Below are positions 1 through 9,539 of a DNA stretch of 29,134 bases, in pieces. Origin of the DNA: Pseudomonadota bacterium (GTDB lineage Bacteria > Pseudomonadota > Alphaproteobacteria > Rhizobiales > Devosiaceae); the NCBI GenBank assembly GCA_023431205.1, contig JAEYXQ010000107.1, positions 1 to 29,134 of the forward strand, in the 5' to 3' direction. Within the stretch, counting starts at the first letter, position 1. Each line of letters starts with the position of its first letter. The position numbers and the translations under genes are program-made. The notes below the pieces were generated by a model. The model did no database searches. It was not told where the DNA came from and saw only the letters and a program-made list of their open reading frames with translations.

Positions 1-64
1 ATGAGAGAGCGGTCGCACCGAACCCTCGTAGACCTCATGGTGAGCCTGTCGAACCACGAGGTCG
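1..64. repeat. REPIN-like repeat, right part (cut by window edge)
   Basis: This 64-base stretch recurs at 234-297 with only two differences (positions 21 and 25). It ends with a 29-base imperfect palindrome at 33-61 whose arms are CCTCATGG and CCACGAGG. By comparison with the complete copy at 202-294, the missing left palindrome should lie just outside the window. Short palindromes of the CCTCRT...ATGAGG type are common intergenic repeats in alphaproteobacteria. No coding function is inferred. Confidence 0.8.
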
Positions 65-201
65 GTAACACCGCGCGTGTGATCCCTCGGCTCCTTCACC
101 ACCCCTCCCCCACCCCCGGTGTCACCCGGGCGAAAGCGGGGGGACCATCCTGAGATGTCCCAACAGCCGCAAGGCGGTGCCAGGCACCTCCGTGCACGCG
201 A

Positions 202-294
202 CCTCGTCCTTCGACAAGCTCAGGATGAGGTCTATGAGAGAGCGGTCGCACCGGACCTTCGTAGACCTCATGGTGAGCCTGTCGAACCACGAGG
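202..294. repeat. REPIN-like element: two inverted 29-base palindromes
   Basis: Two related 29-base palindromes, 202-230 and 266-294, face each other across a 35-base spacer that itself begins TCTA and ends TAGA. Read in the same orientation they differ at five positions. Four of these are paired changes in the stem (CC/GG in one, GG/CC in the other), so base pairing is kept. The whole unit could fold into one long hairpin or two small ones. The pairing is seen in the sequence. Calling it a REPIN or BIME-like element is inference from family resemblance. Confidence 0.75.
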
Positions 295-297
295 TCG

Positions 298-540
298 CGG
301 CCACAAAATCCACCACCACCTCCTCAATCTATCCCGCATATCCCCACCCCCTCCGCATCGTGCATACTCCCCCCATCTCTTCCGCACGGGGCGGCCTGCA
401 GCGACCAGTGGCGGAAGGACGGCCGGGCAGGGGAGGTCGCTCTTTCCCTGGGCTCGAGGGTGGTCCGCTCAGGTTCGGCGAGGATGGATCTTCCATCCCC
501 CTGTCCGAAATGGAGTCGTCGCACCCCGTTCTAAAATCCC
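298..540. other. Intergenic stretch without a recognisable gene
   Basis: Open frames exist on both strands, but their translations are rich in Arg, Pro and Gly and match no family I know. They overlap the repeats on the left and none has a convincing ribosome-binding site. The one structural item is a perfect short hairpin at 482-498 with arms GGATGGA and TCCATCC and a three-base loop. I see no RNA gene here. Confidence 0.6.
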
Positions 541-544
541 GGCG

Positions 545-600
545 CCCCGAGGCGGTGACGTCTCACTAAATAAATACTCAGAGGCGGCACCGCCTCGGGG
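545..600 (-). terminator. Nested inverted repeats, probable terminator of the DUF1674 gene
   Basis: The 13-base arm at 545-557 (CCCCGAGGCGGTG) is perfectly complementary to 588-600. The right arm also takes part in a compact local hairpin, GAGGCGG/CCGCCTC at 581-596. Read on the minus strand, that hairpin is followed by a T-rich run around 567-580, which fits an intrinsic terminator about 55 bases after the stop of the minus-strand gene ending at 652. The two pairings exclude each other. The pairing is directly visible and the terminator role is inferred. Confidence 0.45.
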
Positions 601-651
601 CCCCGCTCCTCTCCTCAACCGACGGTGACCCCGGCGGGCGTTTGCGCGCGC

Positions 652-864
652 CTAGAAATCGGCAGCGATCCCCTTGATCTCCCAGTCGCCATAGCGCACT
701 GGCTCGAGCCCGCCGCGGCCACCCTTCTCCGCCGGGGCAAAGGCGGTCCTAGCGTCGATCGCCTGGCGGCGCGCTTCGGCCTCGGCCAGCGCCCGTTGCG
801 CGGCAGGGCTCAGCACCTTGGGCGGTGCGTCCGTCTGGTCAGTGCTGGTGTCGTCGGTGTCCAT
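652..864 (-). CDS. DUF1674 family protein (SDHAF4-like, succinate dehydrogenase assembly)
   Basis: A small protein of 70 residues whose C-terminus carries the DUF1674 signature, GGRGGLEPVRYGDWEIKGIA followed by ADF at the very end. An Ala/Glu/Arg-rich stretch (LAEAEARRQA) precedes it. The eukaryotic homologues (SDHAF4) bind the flavinylated succinate dehydrogenase subunit during assembly, so a similar role is a fair inference but untested here. The ATG at 864 gives a usual family length. A GTG at 897 would add 11 residues. Neither has a strong ribosome-binding site. It is transcribed divergently from htpX, only 73 bases away (40 from the longer start), so their promoters must lie close together or overlap. 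Confidence 0.8.
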   Translation of the reverse strand: MDTDDTSTDQTDAPPKVLSPAAQRALAEAEARRQAIDARTAFAPAEKGGRGGLEPVRYGDWEIKGIAADF

Positions 865-937
865 TTCGGCCCGTGCTTGCAGGGAACCCTTGGACACACA
901 ACATAATTGCCGTTACGTCCCAACCCAAGGGGTTCCG

Positions 938-1921
938 ATGGCCAACTTCTTGCGCACCACTGTCCTGCTTGCCGCCATGACGGCTTTGTTCATGGTGGTG
1001 GGCTATTTCATCGGCGGCACCTCGGGCATGATGATCGCCCTGGCCTTCGCCGCCGTCACCAACCTGTTCGCCTACTGGAATTCCGACCAGATGGTGCTCA
1101 GGATGCAGAACGCCGTGCCGGTCGAACGCTCCCGCGTGCCCGAACTCTACGACATGGTCGACACCCTGTCGCGCAAGGCCGGCATCCCGACCCCCGGGGT
1201 CTATGTGATCCAGACCGATCAGCCCAACGCCTTCGCCACCGGCCGCAATCCGCAGAACGCTGCCGTCGCCGTCTCGACCGGCCTGCTGCGCCACCTCGAC
1301 ACCCGCGAAGTCGCGGCCGTGGTCGCCCACGAACTCGCCCATATCCGCTCGCGCGACACCCTGACCATGACCATGACGGCGACCCTTGCCGGCGCCATCT
1401 CGGCCCTGGCCCAGTTCGGCCTGTTCTTCGGCGGCGGCAACAACCGCGACAATCCCCTGGGCGGCATCGGCACCCTGCTGATGGTCTTCCTCGCCCCCGT
1501 CGCGGCCATGATGGTGCAGATGGCGGTGAGCCGGACCCGGGAGTACGAGGCCGACAAGGACGGCGCCGAGATCTCCTCGGACCCTCTCGCCCTCGCCTCG
1601 GCCCTGCACAAGATCGCTACCCTCGCCGGCCGCCAGGTCAATGTCGCCGCCGAGCGCAACCCGGCAATGGCGCACATGTATATCGTCAACCCTCTTTCCG
1701 GGCAGCGCATGGACAACCTGTTTTCGACCCACCCCGACACCGGCAACCGCATCGCCGCCCTGCAGCGCCTTGCGGCTGAAACTGGCAGTGGCGGTGGCAC
1801 CAGCTTCACCCGTGCGGCCCCCCGTCCCCGCGTGGCGCCTGCGCCGGCCGGCCAGCGGGGCTGGCGGGTGCCGAGCGCCGGCCGCGACGACGGCCCCGGC
1901 GCCCGTGGTCCGTGGAGCTGA
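938..1921 (+). CDS. htpX: Protease HtpX homologue (M48 zinc metalloprotease)
   Basis: An integral inner-membrane zinc protease of 327 residues, which in other bacteria degrades misfolded membrane proteins alongside FtsH. Two hydrophobic segments lie near the N-terminus (about 6-26 and 31-46). The zinc motif HELAH is at 131-135, and two more hydrophobic stretches follow (about 141-165 and 176-196). The third zinc ligand is expected to be the Glu in EYEADKDGAE near 204. The tail after about 285 is Pro/Arg/Gly-rich and low in complexity. The start is supported by AAGGGG six bases upstream. rsmB begins nine bases after the stop, so the two are probably cotranscribed. Sequestration of HtpX in the membrane is known for the family. 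No heat-shock promoter was identified here. Confidence 0.95.
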   Translation: MANFLRTTVLLAAMTALFMVVGYFIGGTSGMMIALAFAAVTNLFAYWNSDQMVLRMQNAVPVERSRVPELYDMVDTLSRKAGIPTPGVYVIQTDQPNAFATGRNPQNAAVAVSTGLLRHLDTREVAAVVAHELAHIRSRDTLTMTMTATLAGAISALAQFGLFFGGGNNRDNPLGGIGTLLMVFLAPVAAMMVQMAVSRTREYEADKDGAEISSDPLALASALHKIATLAGRQVNVAAERNPAMAHMYIVNPLSGQRMDNLFSTHPDTGNRIAALQRLAAETGSGGGTSFTRAAPRPRVAPAPAGQRGWRVPSAGRDDGPGARGPWS

Positions 1922-1930
1922 GCGGCAAAC

Positions 1931-3217
1931 GTGGCAGGCAAGGCAGAACCGGCGGGGCTCAAGCTCCGCGTCATCGCAGCAGACCGTCTCAAGGCCATTC
2001 TGGGCGGCGAGCACTTCACCTCCCTATCGGCAGCCGACCTCGCTGATGGGCGTGATCGTGCCCTGGCCAACCGGCTGATCACAACGGCGCTGCGTCGCCA
2101 CGGTCAGATCGATCACATGGTGGCTGAACTGCTGGACCGCGGCCTGCCGCCGCGCTCCGGCAGCTTCGAATCCGTGCTCCGCCTGTCGCTGGCGCAACTG
2201 GTCTTCCTGCCCGACCTCGGCGCCCACAGCGCCCTGTTTCTTGCCGTCGAAGCGCTGAAGCGCGACAGCAAGGCGCGCCACCTGACCGGGCTCATGAACG
2301 CCGTGTTGCGTCGGGCCCAGGCCAATTCGGCGCGCTACGGTCTGATGTCCGACGAGCTGTTGCTGCCCCCCGCAAGTGCCGAATCCTGGCGTGGCGCCTA
2401 TGGCGACGACGCCGTGGCCGACATCGCCGAAGCCCTGCTCGCCGGCGCTCCGCTCGACCTCACCCTGCGCGACGACGACCCCGATCTGGTGGAAGCGCTT
2501 GGTGCCCGTCCGCTGATGGCCGACACCGTCCGCCTCGACAGCCGCGACCGCTCCGTCGACGATCTGCCCGGCTACACCGACGGGCGCTGGTGGGTACAGG
2601 ATGCCGCCGCCGCGGTTCCGGCACGTCTGCTGAAGCTGCAATCCCCTGGTCGAGTGCTCGACCTCTGTGCGGCACCGGGCGGCAAGACCGCCCAGCTGAT
2701 CAAGGCCGGCCACGCGGTTACCGCGCTCGACACTGATGTCGCCCGGCTGGAGCGCCTGGGTGGCAATCTCCAGCGTCTCGGCATGGCGGCCGAAACCATT
2801 CTTGCCGACGCCATCACCTATAGCCCGCACGACCCGTTCGATGGCGTGCTGCTCGATGCACCCTGTTCGGCCACCGGCACCTTCCGCCGCCATCCCGAGG
2901 TGATCTGGCACCGCAGCGAGCGCGACATCGCCAATCGCGTCAGGCTGCAGCGGCAGATGCTCAGGAACGCCCTCCACTGCCTCGCCCCTGGTGGCACGCT
3001 GATCTACTGCGTCTGTTCGCTCGAGCCGGCCGAAGGCGAGGAGCAGGCCGCCTGGATCGGCGCCGAACTGGACGAACTGGTGGCCGATCCCGTCCGCCCG
3101 GAAGAACTGCCCGGACTCGTCGATGCGGTGACGCCCGTGGGGACGGTCCGCATCCTGCCCGGGATGATCCCTGGGGGAATCGACGCTTTCTTTGTGGCGC
3201 GCTTCCGCCGCCGCTAG
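1931..3217 (+). CDS. rsmB: 16S rRNA (cytosine-5)-methyltransferase, RsmB family
   Basis: A 428-residue protein with the two-part RsmB layout. An all-helical NusB-like RNA-binding domain covers about residues 10-135, and a SAM-dependent m5C methyltransferase domain follows. The SAM loop is LDLCAAPGGKTAQL at 243-256. The PC motif is DAPCSATG near 309-316. The second cysteine motif is YCVCSLEPAEGE, with Cys362 as the expected nucleophile. E. coli RsmB modifies C967 of 16S rRNA, and the homologous target is inferred here. The start is a GTG nine bases after htpX, without a clear Shine-Dalgarno sequence, which suggests translational coupling. Members of this family also occur as plain RsmB-like paralogues, so the exact rRNA position is not certain. 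Confidence 0.9.
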   Translation: MAGKAEPAGLKLRVIAADRLKAILGGEHFTSLSAADLADGRDRALANRLITTALRRHGQIDHMVAELLDRGLPPRSGSFESVLRLSLAQLVFLPDLGAHSALFLAVEALKRDSKARHLTGLMNAVLRRAQANSARYGLMSDELLLPPASAESWRGAYGDDAVADIAEALLAGAPLDLTLRDDDPDLVEALGARPLMADTVRLDSRDRSVDDLPGYTDGRWWVQDAAAAVPARLLKLQSPGRVLDLCAAPGGKTAQLIKAGHAVTALDTDVARLERLGGNLQRLGMAAETILADAITYSPHDPFDGVLLDAPCSATGTFRRHPEVIWHRSERDIANRVRLQRQMLRNALHCLAPGGTLIYCVCSLEPAEGEEQAAWIGAELDELVADPVRPEELPGLVDAVTPVGTVRILPGMIPGGIDAFFVARFRRR

Positions 3218-3347
3218 CATTTGAGGGAGCGCTCGGCGTAGATTCGACATATCGAGCCGGGGCGGACAACCGGACGAGGGTGGACAGCGTGAACATTGGC
3301 GGCAGAGCGGCCCAGGCGATCTGCATGCCCAGGTGGGAGCAGGTGTG

Positions 3348-4937
3348 GTGACACCGCCCCTGCCCGACCGCCTGCGCGGTGCCGCCCTCGGCGCCGCCGA
3401 TGCCGTGGTGACCTGGCCGGTGATGCGCTGGACCTGGCGCGGCCTTGGCGACGACGCCTTTGCCGCCGAAATCCCCGAGATCCGCCCTGCCGACAGCGAA
3501 ACCGTCCGCGACATGATGGCCGGGCGCTACCTGCTCGCCAGCAAGCTGGTCGAGACCGGGGGCGCCTCCCCCTTCAGCCTCGACAGCGCCCACCCCGACT
3601 GGTGGCAGAACCTGCATGGCTTCTCCTGGCTCCGCCATTTTCGCGATGTCCGCGATCCGGCGTCCCGGCGCTTTGCCCGCACCCTGGTGCTCGACTGGAT
3701 CAGCCGTGAAGGCCAGTTCGACCGCGGCAGCTGGGCGGTCGGGCTGACCGCCCAGCGCGTTCTCAATTGGCTGCGGCACCTAGCGCTGCTGCTCGAAGAC
3801 GCCACTGCCGAGCAGACCCGCACCATCCAGCGCGTCCTCGGCACCCAGGTGCAGAGCCTGAAATTCCGCGCGCCGCTTGCCCGCGACCCCGCCGATGCCC
3901 TGCTCGCCGTCATCGCTCTCGTCGGCGCCGCCTTCTGCGACCAGAGCGAATCCGCCGATCTCGGCAGCCGGGTCGACGCGCTCAACGCGACCCTTGCCGC
4001 CCAGCTCGATCCGAGTGGCCTCCATCTATCGCGCAACCCCAGGCTGCACCTGCAGCTGCTGGTCGAGCTCGCCAGCATCCGCCCCCTCGCTGCCTCGGTG
4101 AAAAGCGAAGCGGCCAACGAGCTCGGCGCCCAGATCGACCGCATGCACGAATCCCTCGATGCACTGACCCTGTCCACCGGTGAGCCGGCCTACTTCAACG
4201 GTGCCGGGCAACTACCCCACGATGTGCTGGTTGCGGTGCAGGCGCATGGACCGACGGCCCGTCGCAAGTCGCAACTGCTGGGCGGCTACGGCATCCTGCG
4301 CGACGGCAACACCGTGGTCATTGCCGACTCCGGGCTTTCCCCGCCGCCCGGATTCGGGCGCGATATCCACGCCGGTGCCCTCGCCTTCGAACTTTCGCAT
4401 GGCAGCGAACTCATCGTCGGTAGCTGCGGCCCCGCTCCGGCCGATCTGGTTGAAAGTCGCGACCTGTTCCGCCAGGGCGTGGCCCACTCGGCTCCGACGG
4501 TTGATGCCGAGGACGTGCCGGGCGGCGCCCGGATCACGCTCGATCCCGCCGAACATGCGCTCACCTTGACCAGCCAGGGCTACGCGCGCCGCACCGGCTT
4601 CGAGATCGAGCGCCGCATCAGCCTGTTGTCGGAAGGCACAACCATCGTCGGTCAGGATCGCCTGATCGGTGACGGTGGCGGCACCGGTCTGTTATCCGTG
4701 CGCTTCCATCTCGGCCCCGGCACAATGATCCGCCGCAACTCGGGCGAAGCCATCGTCCGCCTGTTGCTGCCGAACGGCCAGATCTGGAGCTTCCTTTGGG
4801 AAGGCGCCAGCCTGCGCGAAGAGGAAAGCGTCCGCCAGTCGGCCTATCTCGGCTTCCATCGGACGCGCCAGCTGGTGCTGGAGGCCCCGGTCGCCAGCGG
4901 CGCCGAAATCGCCTGGATCATCACCCTCGAGCAGTGA
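3348..4937 (+). CDS. Heparinase II/III family protein
   Basis: A protein of about 529 residues resembling the heparinase II/III-like proteins found beside rsmB and purH in many rhizobia. The N-terminal half is helical and Trp-rich (DWWQNLHGFSWLRHF), as in the alpha-barrel part of the family. The C-terminal half, from about residue 300, is a beta-rich region containing GGYGILRDGNTVVIADSG. No signal peptide is visible, so it is probably cytoplasmic or exported by an unknown route. The substrate is unknown and polysaccharide lyase activity has not been shown for these alphaproteobacterial members. In-frame GTG codons at 3333, 3345 and 3348 are possible starts. The GGGAG at 3335-3339 favours 3345 or 3348. 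Confidence 0.75.
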   Translation: MTPPLPDRLRGAALGAADAVVTWPVMRWTWRGLGDDAFAAEIPEIRPADSETVRDMMAGRYLLASKLVETGGASPFSLDSAHPDWWQNLHGFSWLRHFRDVRDPASRRFARTLVLDWISREGQFDRGSWAVGLTAQRVLNWLRHLALLLEDATAEQTRTIQRVLGTQVQSLKFRAPLARDPADALLAVIALVGAAFCDQSESADLGSRVDALNATLAAQLDPSGLHLSRNPRLHLQLLVELASIRPLAASVKSEAANELGAQIDRMHESLDALTLSTGEPAYFNGAGQLPHDVLVAVQAHGPTARRKSQLLGGYGILRDGNTVVIADSGLSPPPGFGRDIHAGALAFELSHGSELIVGSCGPAPADLVESRDLFRQGVAHSAPTVDAEDVPGGARITLDPAEHALTLTSQGYARRTGFEIERRISLLSEGTTIVGQDRLIGDGGGTGLLSVRFHLGPGTMIRRNSGEAIVRLLLPNGQIWSFLWEGASLREEESVRQSAYLGFHRTRQLVLEAPVASGAEIAWIITLEQ

Positions 4938-5007
4938 GGCACCGGTTGGCGGCGCGGCCTCTTCGTGCTAGCGAGCCGCCATCAACACACACATGGATCC
5001 TGGTGAG

Positions 5008-6591
<1,584 letters not shown>

Positions 6592-6676
6592 CTGGCGTAC
6601 CCGTGAGTACGGTTATGCTTGACCACCATCAGCCCGAGGCTTAGAACGGCTCCAAACTCTTTGCTGGACTTCGTGA

Positions 6677-8083
6677 ATGGCCAATCCGCGCACGCTCTAC
6701 GACAAGATCTGGGACGACCATCTGGTGCAGAACAACGAGGATGGCACGTCCCTCCTCTATATCGACCGGCACCTCGTCCATGAAGTAACGAGCCCGCAAG
6801 CCTTCGAGGGTTTGCGGTTGAGCGGCCGCAAGGTTCGGCACCCGGAGCGCACGCTCGCGGTGGTCGACCACAACGTGCCCACCACCGATCGCTCGCTGCC
6901 CAATCCGGACCCGGAAAGCGCCGTGCAGATTGCAGCGCTCGAGGAAAACACCCGCGACTTCGGCATCGAATACTACGACCCGTTCGATCGGCGGCAGGGC
7001 ATCGTGCACATCGTCGGGCCGGAACAGGGCTTTACCTTGCCGGGCATGACCATCGTGTGCGGCGACTCCCACACCTCGACCCACGGCGCCTTCGGTGCGT
7101 TGGCCCACGGCATCGGGACCTCCGAGGTGGAGCACGTTCTGGCCACCCAGACGCTGAAGCAGCAGAAGGCCAAGAACATGCTGGTGCGTGTCGACGGCCA
7201 GTTGCCGGCCGGCGTCACCGCCAAGGACATCATCCTCGCCATCATCGGCGAGACCGGTACTGCCGGCGGCAATGGCCACGTCATCGAGTTTGCGGGTGAA
7301 GCCATCCGCTCGCTGTCGATGGAAGGCCGCATGACGGTCTGCAACATGACCATCGAGGGCGGCGCCCGTGCCGGCCTGATCGCTCCGGACGAGAAGACCT
7401 TCGCCTATGTGAAGGATCGCCCCCGCGCGCCCAAGGGCAAGGCCTGGGACATGGCGCTCAACTACTGGAAGACCCTCTACACCGACGAGGGGGCGCATTT
7501 CGACAAGGTCGTGGTGCTCGATGCCAGCAGCCTGCCGCCGATCGTCTCCTGGGGCTCTTCGCCCGAGGACGTGATCTCGGTGACCGGCACGGTGCCGAAC
7601 CCGGACGACATCGCCGACGAGAACAAGCGTGCCTCCAAGTGGCGGGCGCTGGAATATATGGGCCTCAAGCCCGGCACCAATATCACCGACATCAAGCTGG
7701 ACCGGGTGTTCCTGGGCTCGTGCACCAACGGGCGTATCGAGGACCTGCGCGCCGCTGCCGCGGTGATCAAGGATCGCAAGGTGGCCAGCCACGTCTCGGC
7801 CATGGTCGTGCCCGGCTCGGGCCTCGTGAAGGAACAGGCCGAGCAGGAAGGCCTGGACGTCATCTTCAAGAACGCCGGCTTTGACTGGCGCGAGCCCGGC
7901 TGCTCCATGTGCCTTGCCATGAACCCGGACAAGCTCGCCCCCGGCGAGCGCTGCGCCTCGACCTCGAACCGCAACTTCGAGGGTCGTCAGGGCTTCAAGG
8001 GCCGCACCCACCTGGTGTCGCCCGCCATGGCCGCCGCGGCAGCCATTGCCGGCCACTTCGTCGATATCCGCGAGTGGCAGTGA
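6677..8083 (+). CDS. leuC: 3-isopropylmalate dehydratase, large subunit
   Basis: LeuC, with a separately encoded LeuD, converts 2-isopropylmalate to 3-isopropylmalate in leucine synthesis. The protein has 468 residues, standard for the family. The [4Fe-4S] ligands are visible as Cys349 in FLGSCTNGR and as Cys409 and Cys412 in EPGCSMCLAMNPD. VCGDSHTSTHGAFG (128-141) is another aconitase-family signature. No leuD is present in the window. I looked for a leucine-rich leader peptide or T-box-like structure in the 85 bases upstream and saw none. The next gene begins inside the stop codon (GTGA overlap), so the two are likely cotranscribed. Confidence 0.96.
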   Translation: MANPRTLYDKIWDDHLVQNNEDGTSLLYIDRHLVHEVTSPQAFEGLRLSGRKVRHPERTLAVVDHNVPTTDRSLPNPDPESAVQIAALEENTRDFGIEYYDPFDRRQGIVHIVGPEQGFTLPGMTIVCGDSHTSTHGAFGALAHGIGTSEVEHVLATQTLKQQKAKNMLVRVDGQLPAGVTAKDIILAIIGETGTAGGNGHVIEFAGEAIRSLSMEGRMTVCNMTIEGGARAGLIAPDEKTFAYVKDRPRAPKGKAWDMALNYWKTLYTDEGAHFDKVVVLDASSLPPIVSWGSSPEDVISVTGTVPNPDDIADENKRASKWRALEYMGLKPGTNITDIKLDRVFLGSCTNGRIEDLRAAAAVIKDRKVASHVSAMVVPGSGLVKEQAEQEGLDVIFKNAGFDWREPGCSMCLAMNPDKLAPGERCASTSNRNFEGRQGFKGRTHLVSPAMAAAAAIAGHFVDIREWQ

Positions 8084-8505
8084 GCCAGGCCGACTGGGGT
8101 GGGCGCTACGCGCCTACCCTCGACGACATCGAGGCCCTGGCGAGCGAGGCGCTCCGCACCTTGCCGGAGCCGTTCCGGTCACTTGCGGCAGATGTGACCT
8201 GCTCCGTTGCCGAGTTCGCCACTGAAGACGTCCTCGCCGATCTTGGCATGGACGATCCGTTCGAGCTGATGGGCCTGTTCCACGGCATCGGCATGACGCA
8301 GAATGGTGCAGTCCCGCAGACCGGCCAGCTGCCGAACACGGTTCTCCTCTACCGCCGGGCCATCCTCGACTACTGGGCCGAGAACGACGACAACACCCTG
8401 GGCGAAGTCGTCACCCATGTGCTGGTGCACGAACTCGGGCACCATTTCGGCTTCTCCGACGAAGACATGGAAGCCATTGAAGCTGCGGCAGCCGACGAGA
8501 GCTAG
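8080..8505 (+). CDS. Minimal zincin-like metallopeptidase (DUF1025 / Zincin_1 family)
   Basis: A 141-residue protein with the zinc-binding motif HELGHHFGFSDEDM (HELGH at 117-121) close to the C-terminus, the hallmark of the small bacterial zincin family once called DUF1025. The N-terminal part is acidic, with no signal peptide or membrane segment. Members are thought to be compact metalloproteases, but substrates are unknown. The GTG start at 8080 overlaps the leuC stop by four bases, which argues for translational coupling. The 3' end interlocks with the stop of the convergent gene at 8502 through a shared CTAG. Family assignment is fairly sure; proteolytic activity is not proven. Confidence 0.85.
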   Translation: MSQADWGGRYAPTLDDIEALASEALRTLPEPFRSLAADVTCSVAEFATEDVLADLGMDDPFELMGLFHGIGMTQNGAVPQTGQLPNTVLLYRRAILDYWAENDDNTLGEVVTHVLVHELGHHFGFSDEDMEAIEAAAADES

Positions 8506-8882
8506 AAGCCGCGATCCTGAGGCGTAGGCGACTGCACGGCGATAGCTGCAGGCTTTCGCGCGGCGTCCGTGGTTGCACCCTCACCGTCATTGGCGACGAA
8601 CTCGAACTCGGCTTCGTTGCCGCCAGCCGGATCATCGGACACTCGCAGGGCAAGCTGCCCCTCTTCGAGGGCTGCGAACCATTCTTCCCAACTGACGAGA
8701 TGAAAGCCGCCGATCCGGTCAGGACCTTCATTGTTGTCCGAGTTCAGCGCGTGCTGTCCAAAGGTCAGCTGCAACAGGGTGCGGTTGCCGGTGCCCTCGG
8801 GCACATCCATCAGCATGGGATTGCCGCCGCGAGCCTCCACCCACTGTCGGATATCTTCGCGGCTGGTCAGGATCTGGGCCAT
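8502..8882 (-). CDS. Conserved hypothetical protein (small acidic, IRxWxExRGG motif)
   Basis: A protein of about 126 residues beginning MAQILTSREDIRQWVEARGG. The start at 8882 is supported by GGGGAG seven bases upstream. The N-terminal half is orderly, with IRQWVEARGGNP, a LQLTF strand and WEEWFAALEEGQLALRVSDD near residue 70-90. The last 35 residues are Ala/Pro-rich and probably flexible. Similar small alphaproteobacterial proteins with the IRxWxExRGG opening have been labelled glucan branching enzyme in some genomes, which does not fit their size. I do not assign a function. It converges on the zincin gene, sharing a CTAG stop overlap, and is read away from rimM. Confidence 0.7.
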   Translation of the reverse strand: MAQILTSREDIRQWVEARGGNPMLMDVPEGTGNRTLLQLTFGQHALNSDNNEGPDRIGGFHLVSWEEWFAALEEGQLALRVSDDPAGGNEAEFEFVANDGEGATTDAARKPAAIAVQSPTPQDRGF

Positions 8883-9002
8883 GGATCGCTCCCCGGGTGT
8901 TCGGTGTTCCCGCAGGACAATCAAAGGGCGGCAGCATTGGTTCCCGCCCGATTTGCAAGCGCGCGTTCACCTGATAAACGACACCAAAACCAGCGAGGCC
9001 GC

Positions 9003-9539
9003 ATGAGCCCCAGCAGCAAGTCCATCCTTCTCGGCCAGATCGGCGCCGCCCACGGCATCAAGGGCGAGGTGCGCATCGCCACGCACACCGAAGAGCCGGA
9101 AAACATTGCCGGCTATGGCCCCTTGGCGACCAACCGGCCGGGGCTCACGGTCACTATCACCAAGGTCCGGCGCCAGAAGAATGTGGTCGTCGCGACCATT
9201 GAGGGTGTCTCCGATCGTACCGCCGCCGAGCGCCTCAACGGCGTCGAACTCTATGTCGATCGCGACCGCCTCCCCGATCCGGACGACGAGGACGATTTCT
9301 ACCACGCCGACCTCATCGGCCTCGCGGCCCGGCTCGATAGTGGCACGGTGATCGGCACGGTCGCGGCCATCCACAATCACGGGGCGGGCGACATCATCGA
9401 GGTGCGGGACGACCAGTCGGGCGACAGCTTCCTCTACCCCTTCACCAAAGCGGTGGTGCCGGAGGTCAAGCTGCCCGAAGGGTATCTGACCATCGTCGTG
9501 CCGCTTGACGCCCCGGAGGGCGAGGAAGAGCCGGATTGA
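9003..9539 (+). CDS. rimM: Ribosome maturation factor RimM
   Basis: RimM assists late assembly of the 30S subunit head, binding ribosomal protein S19. The protein has 178 residues, with an N-terminal barrel domain opening ILLGQIGAAHGIKGEVRI and a PRC-type barrel at the C-terminus (FYHADLIGLAA, then FLYPFTKAVVPEVKL). An acidic tail ends the protein. The ATG at 9003 sits a few bases after GAGG at 8995-8998. It overlaps trmD by four bases (TTGA), as expected for the rimM-trmD operon. In many bacteria rpsP precedes rimM, but no rpsP is present here; upstream is the divergent hypothetical gene. Confidence 0.95.
   Translation: MSPSSKSILLGQIGAAHGIKGEVRIATHTEEPENIAGYGPLATNRPGLTVTITKVRRQKNVVVATIEGVSDRTAAERLNGVELYVDRDRLPDPDDEDDFYHADLIGLAARLDSGTVIGTVAAIHNHGAGDIIEVRDDQSGDSFLYPFTKAVVPEVKLPEGYLTIVVPLDAPEGEEEPD

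Noticed and set aside
119..628. A 169-codon open frame over the repeat region
   Set aside because: It runs through the palindromic repeats and terminator-like structure, and the product is Arg/Pro-rich without a recognisable domain or ribosome-binding site.
839..2014. Long minus-strand frame opposite htpX
   Set aside because: The translation is His/Gly/Ala-rich and without family resemblance, while the plus strand encodes a complete HtpX.
6592..6676. Leader peptide or riboswitch-type control upstream of leuC
   Set aside because: No run of leucine codons, no T-box-like element and no convincing alternative hairpins were seen in this short gap.
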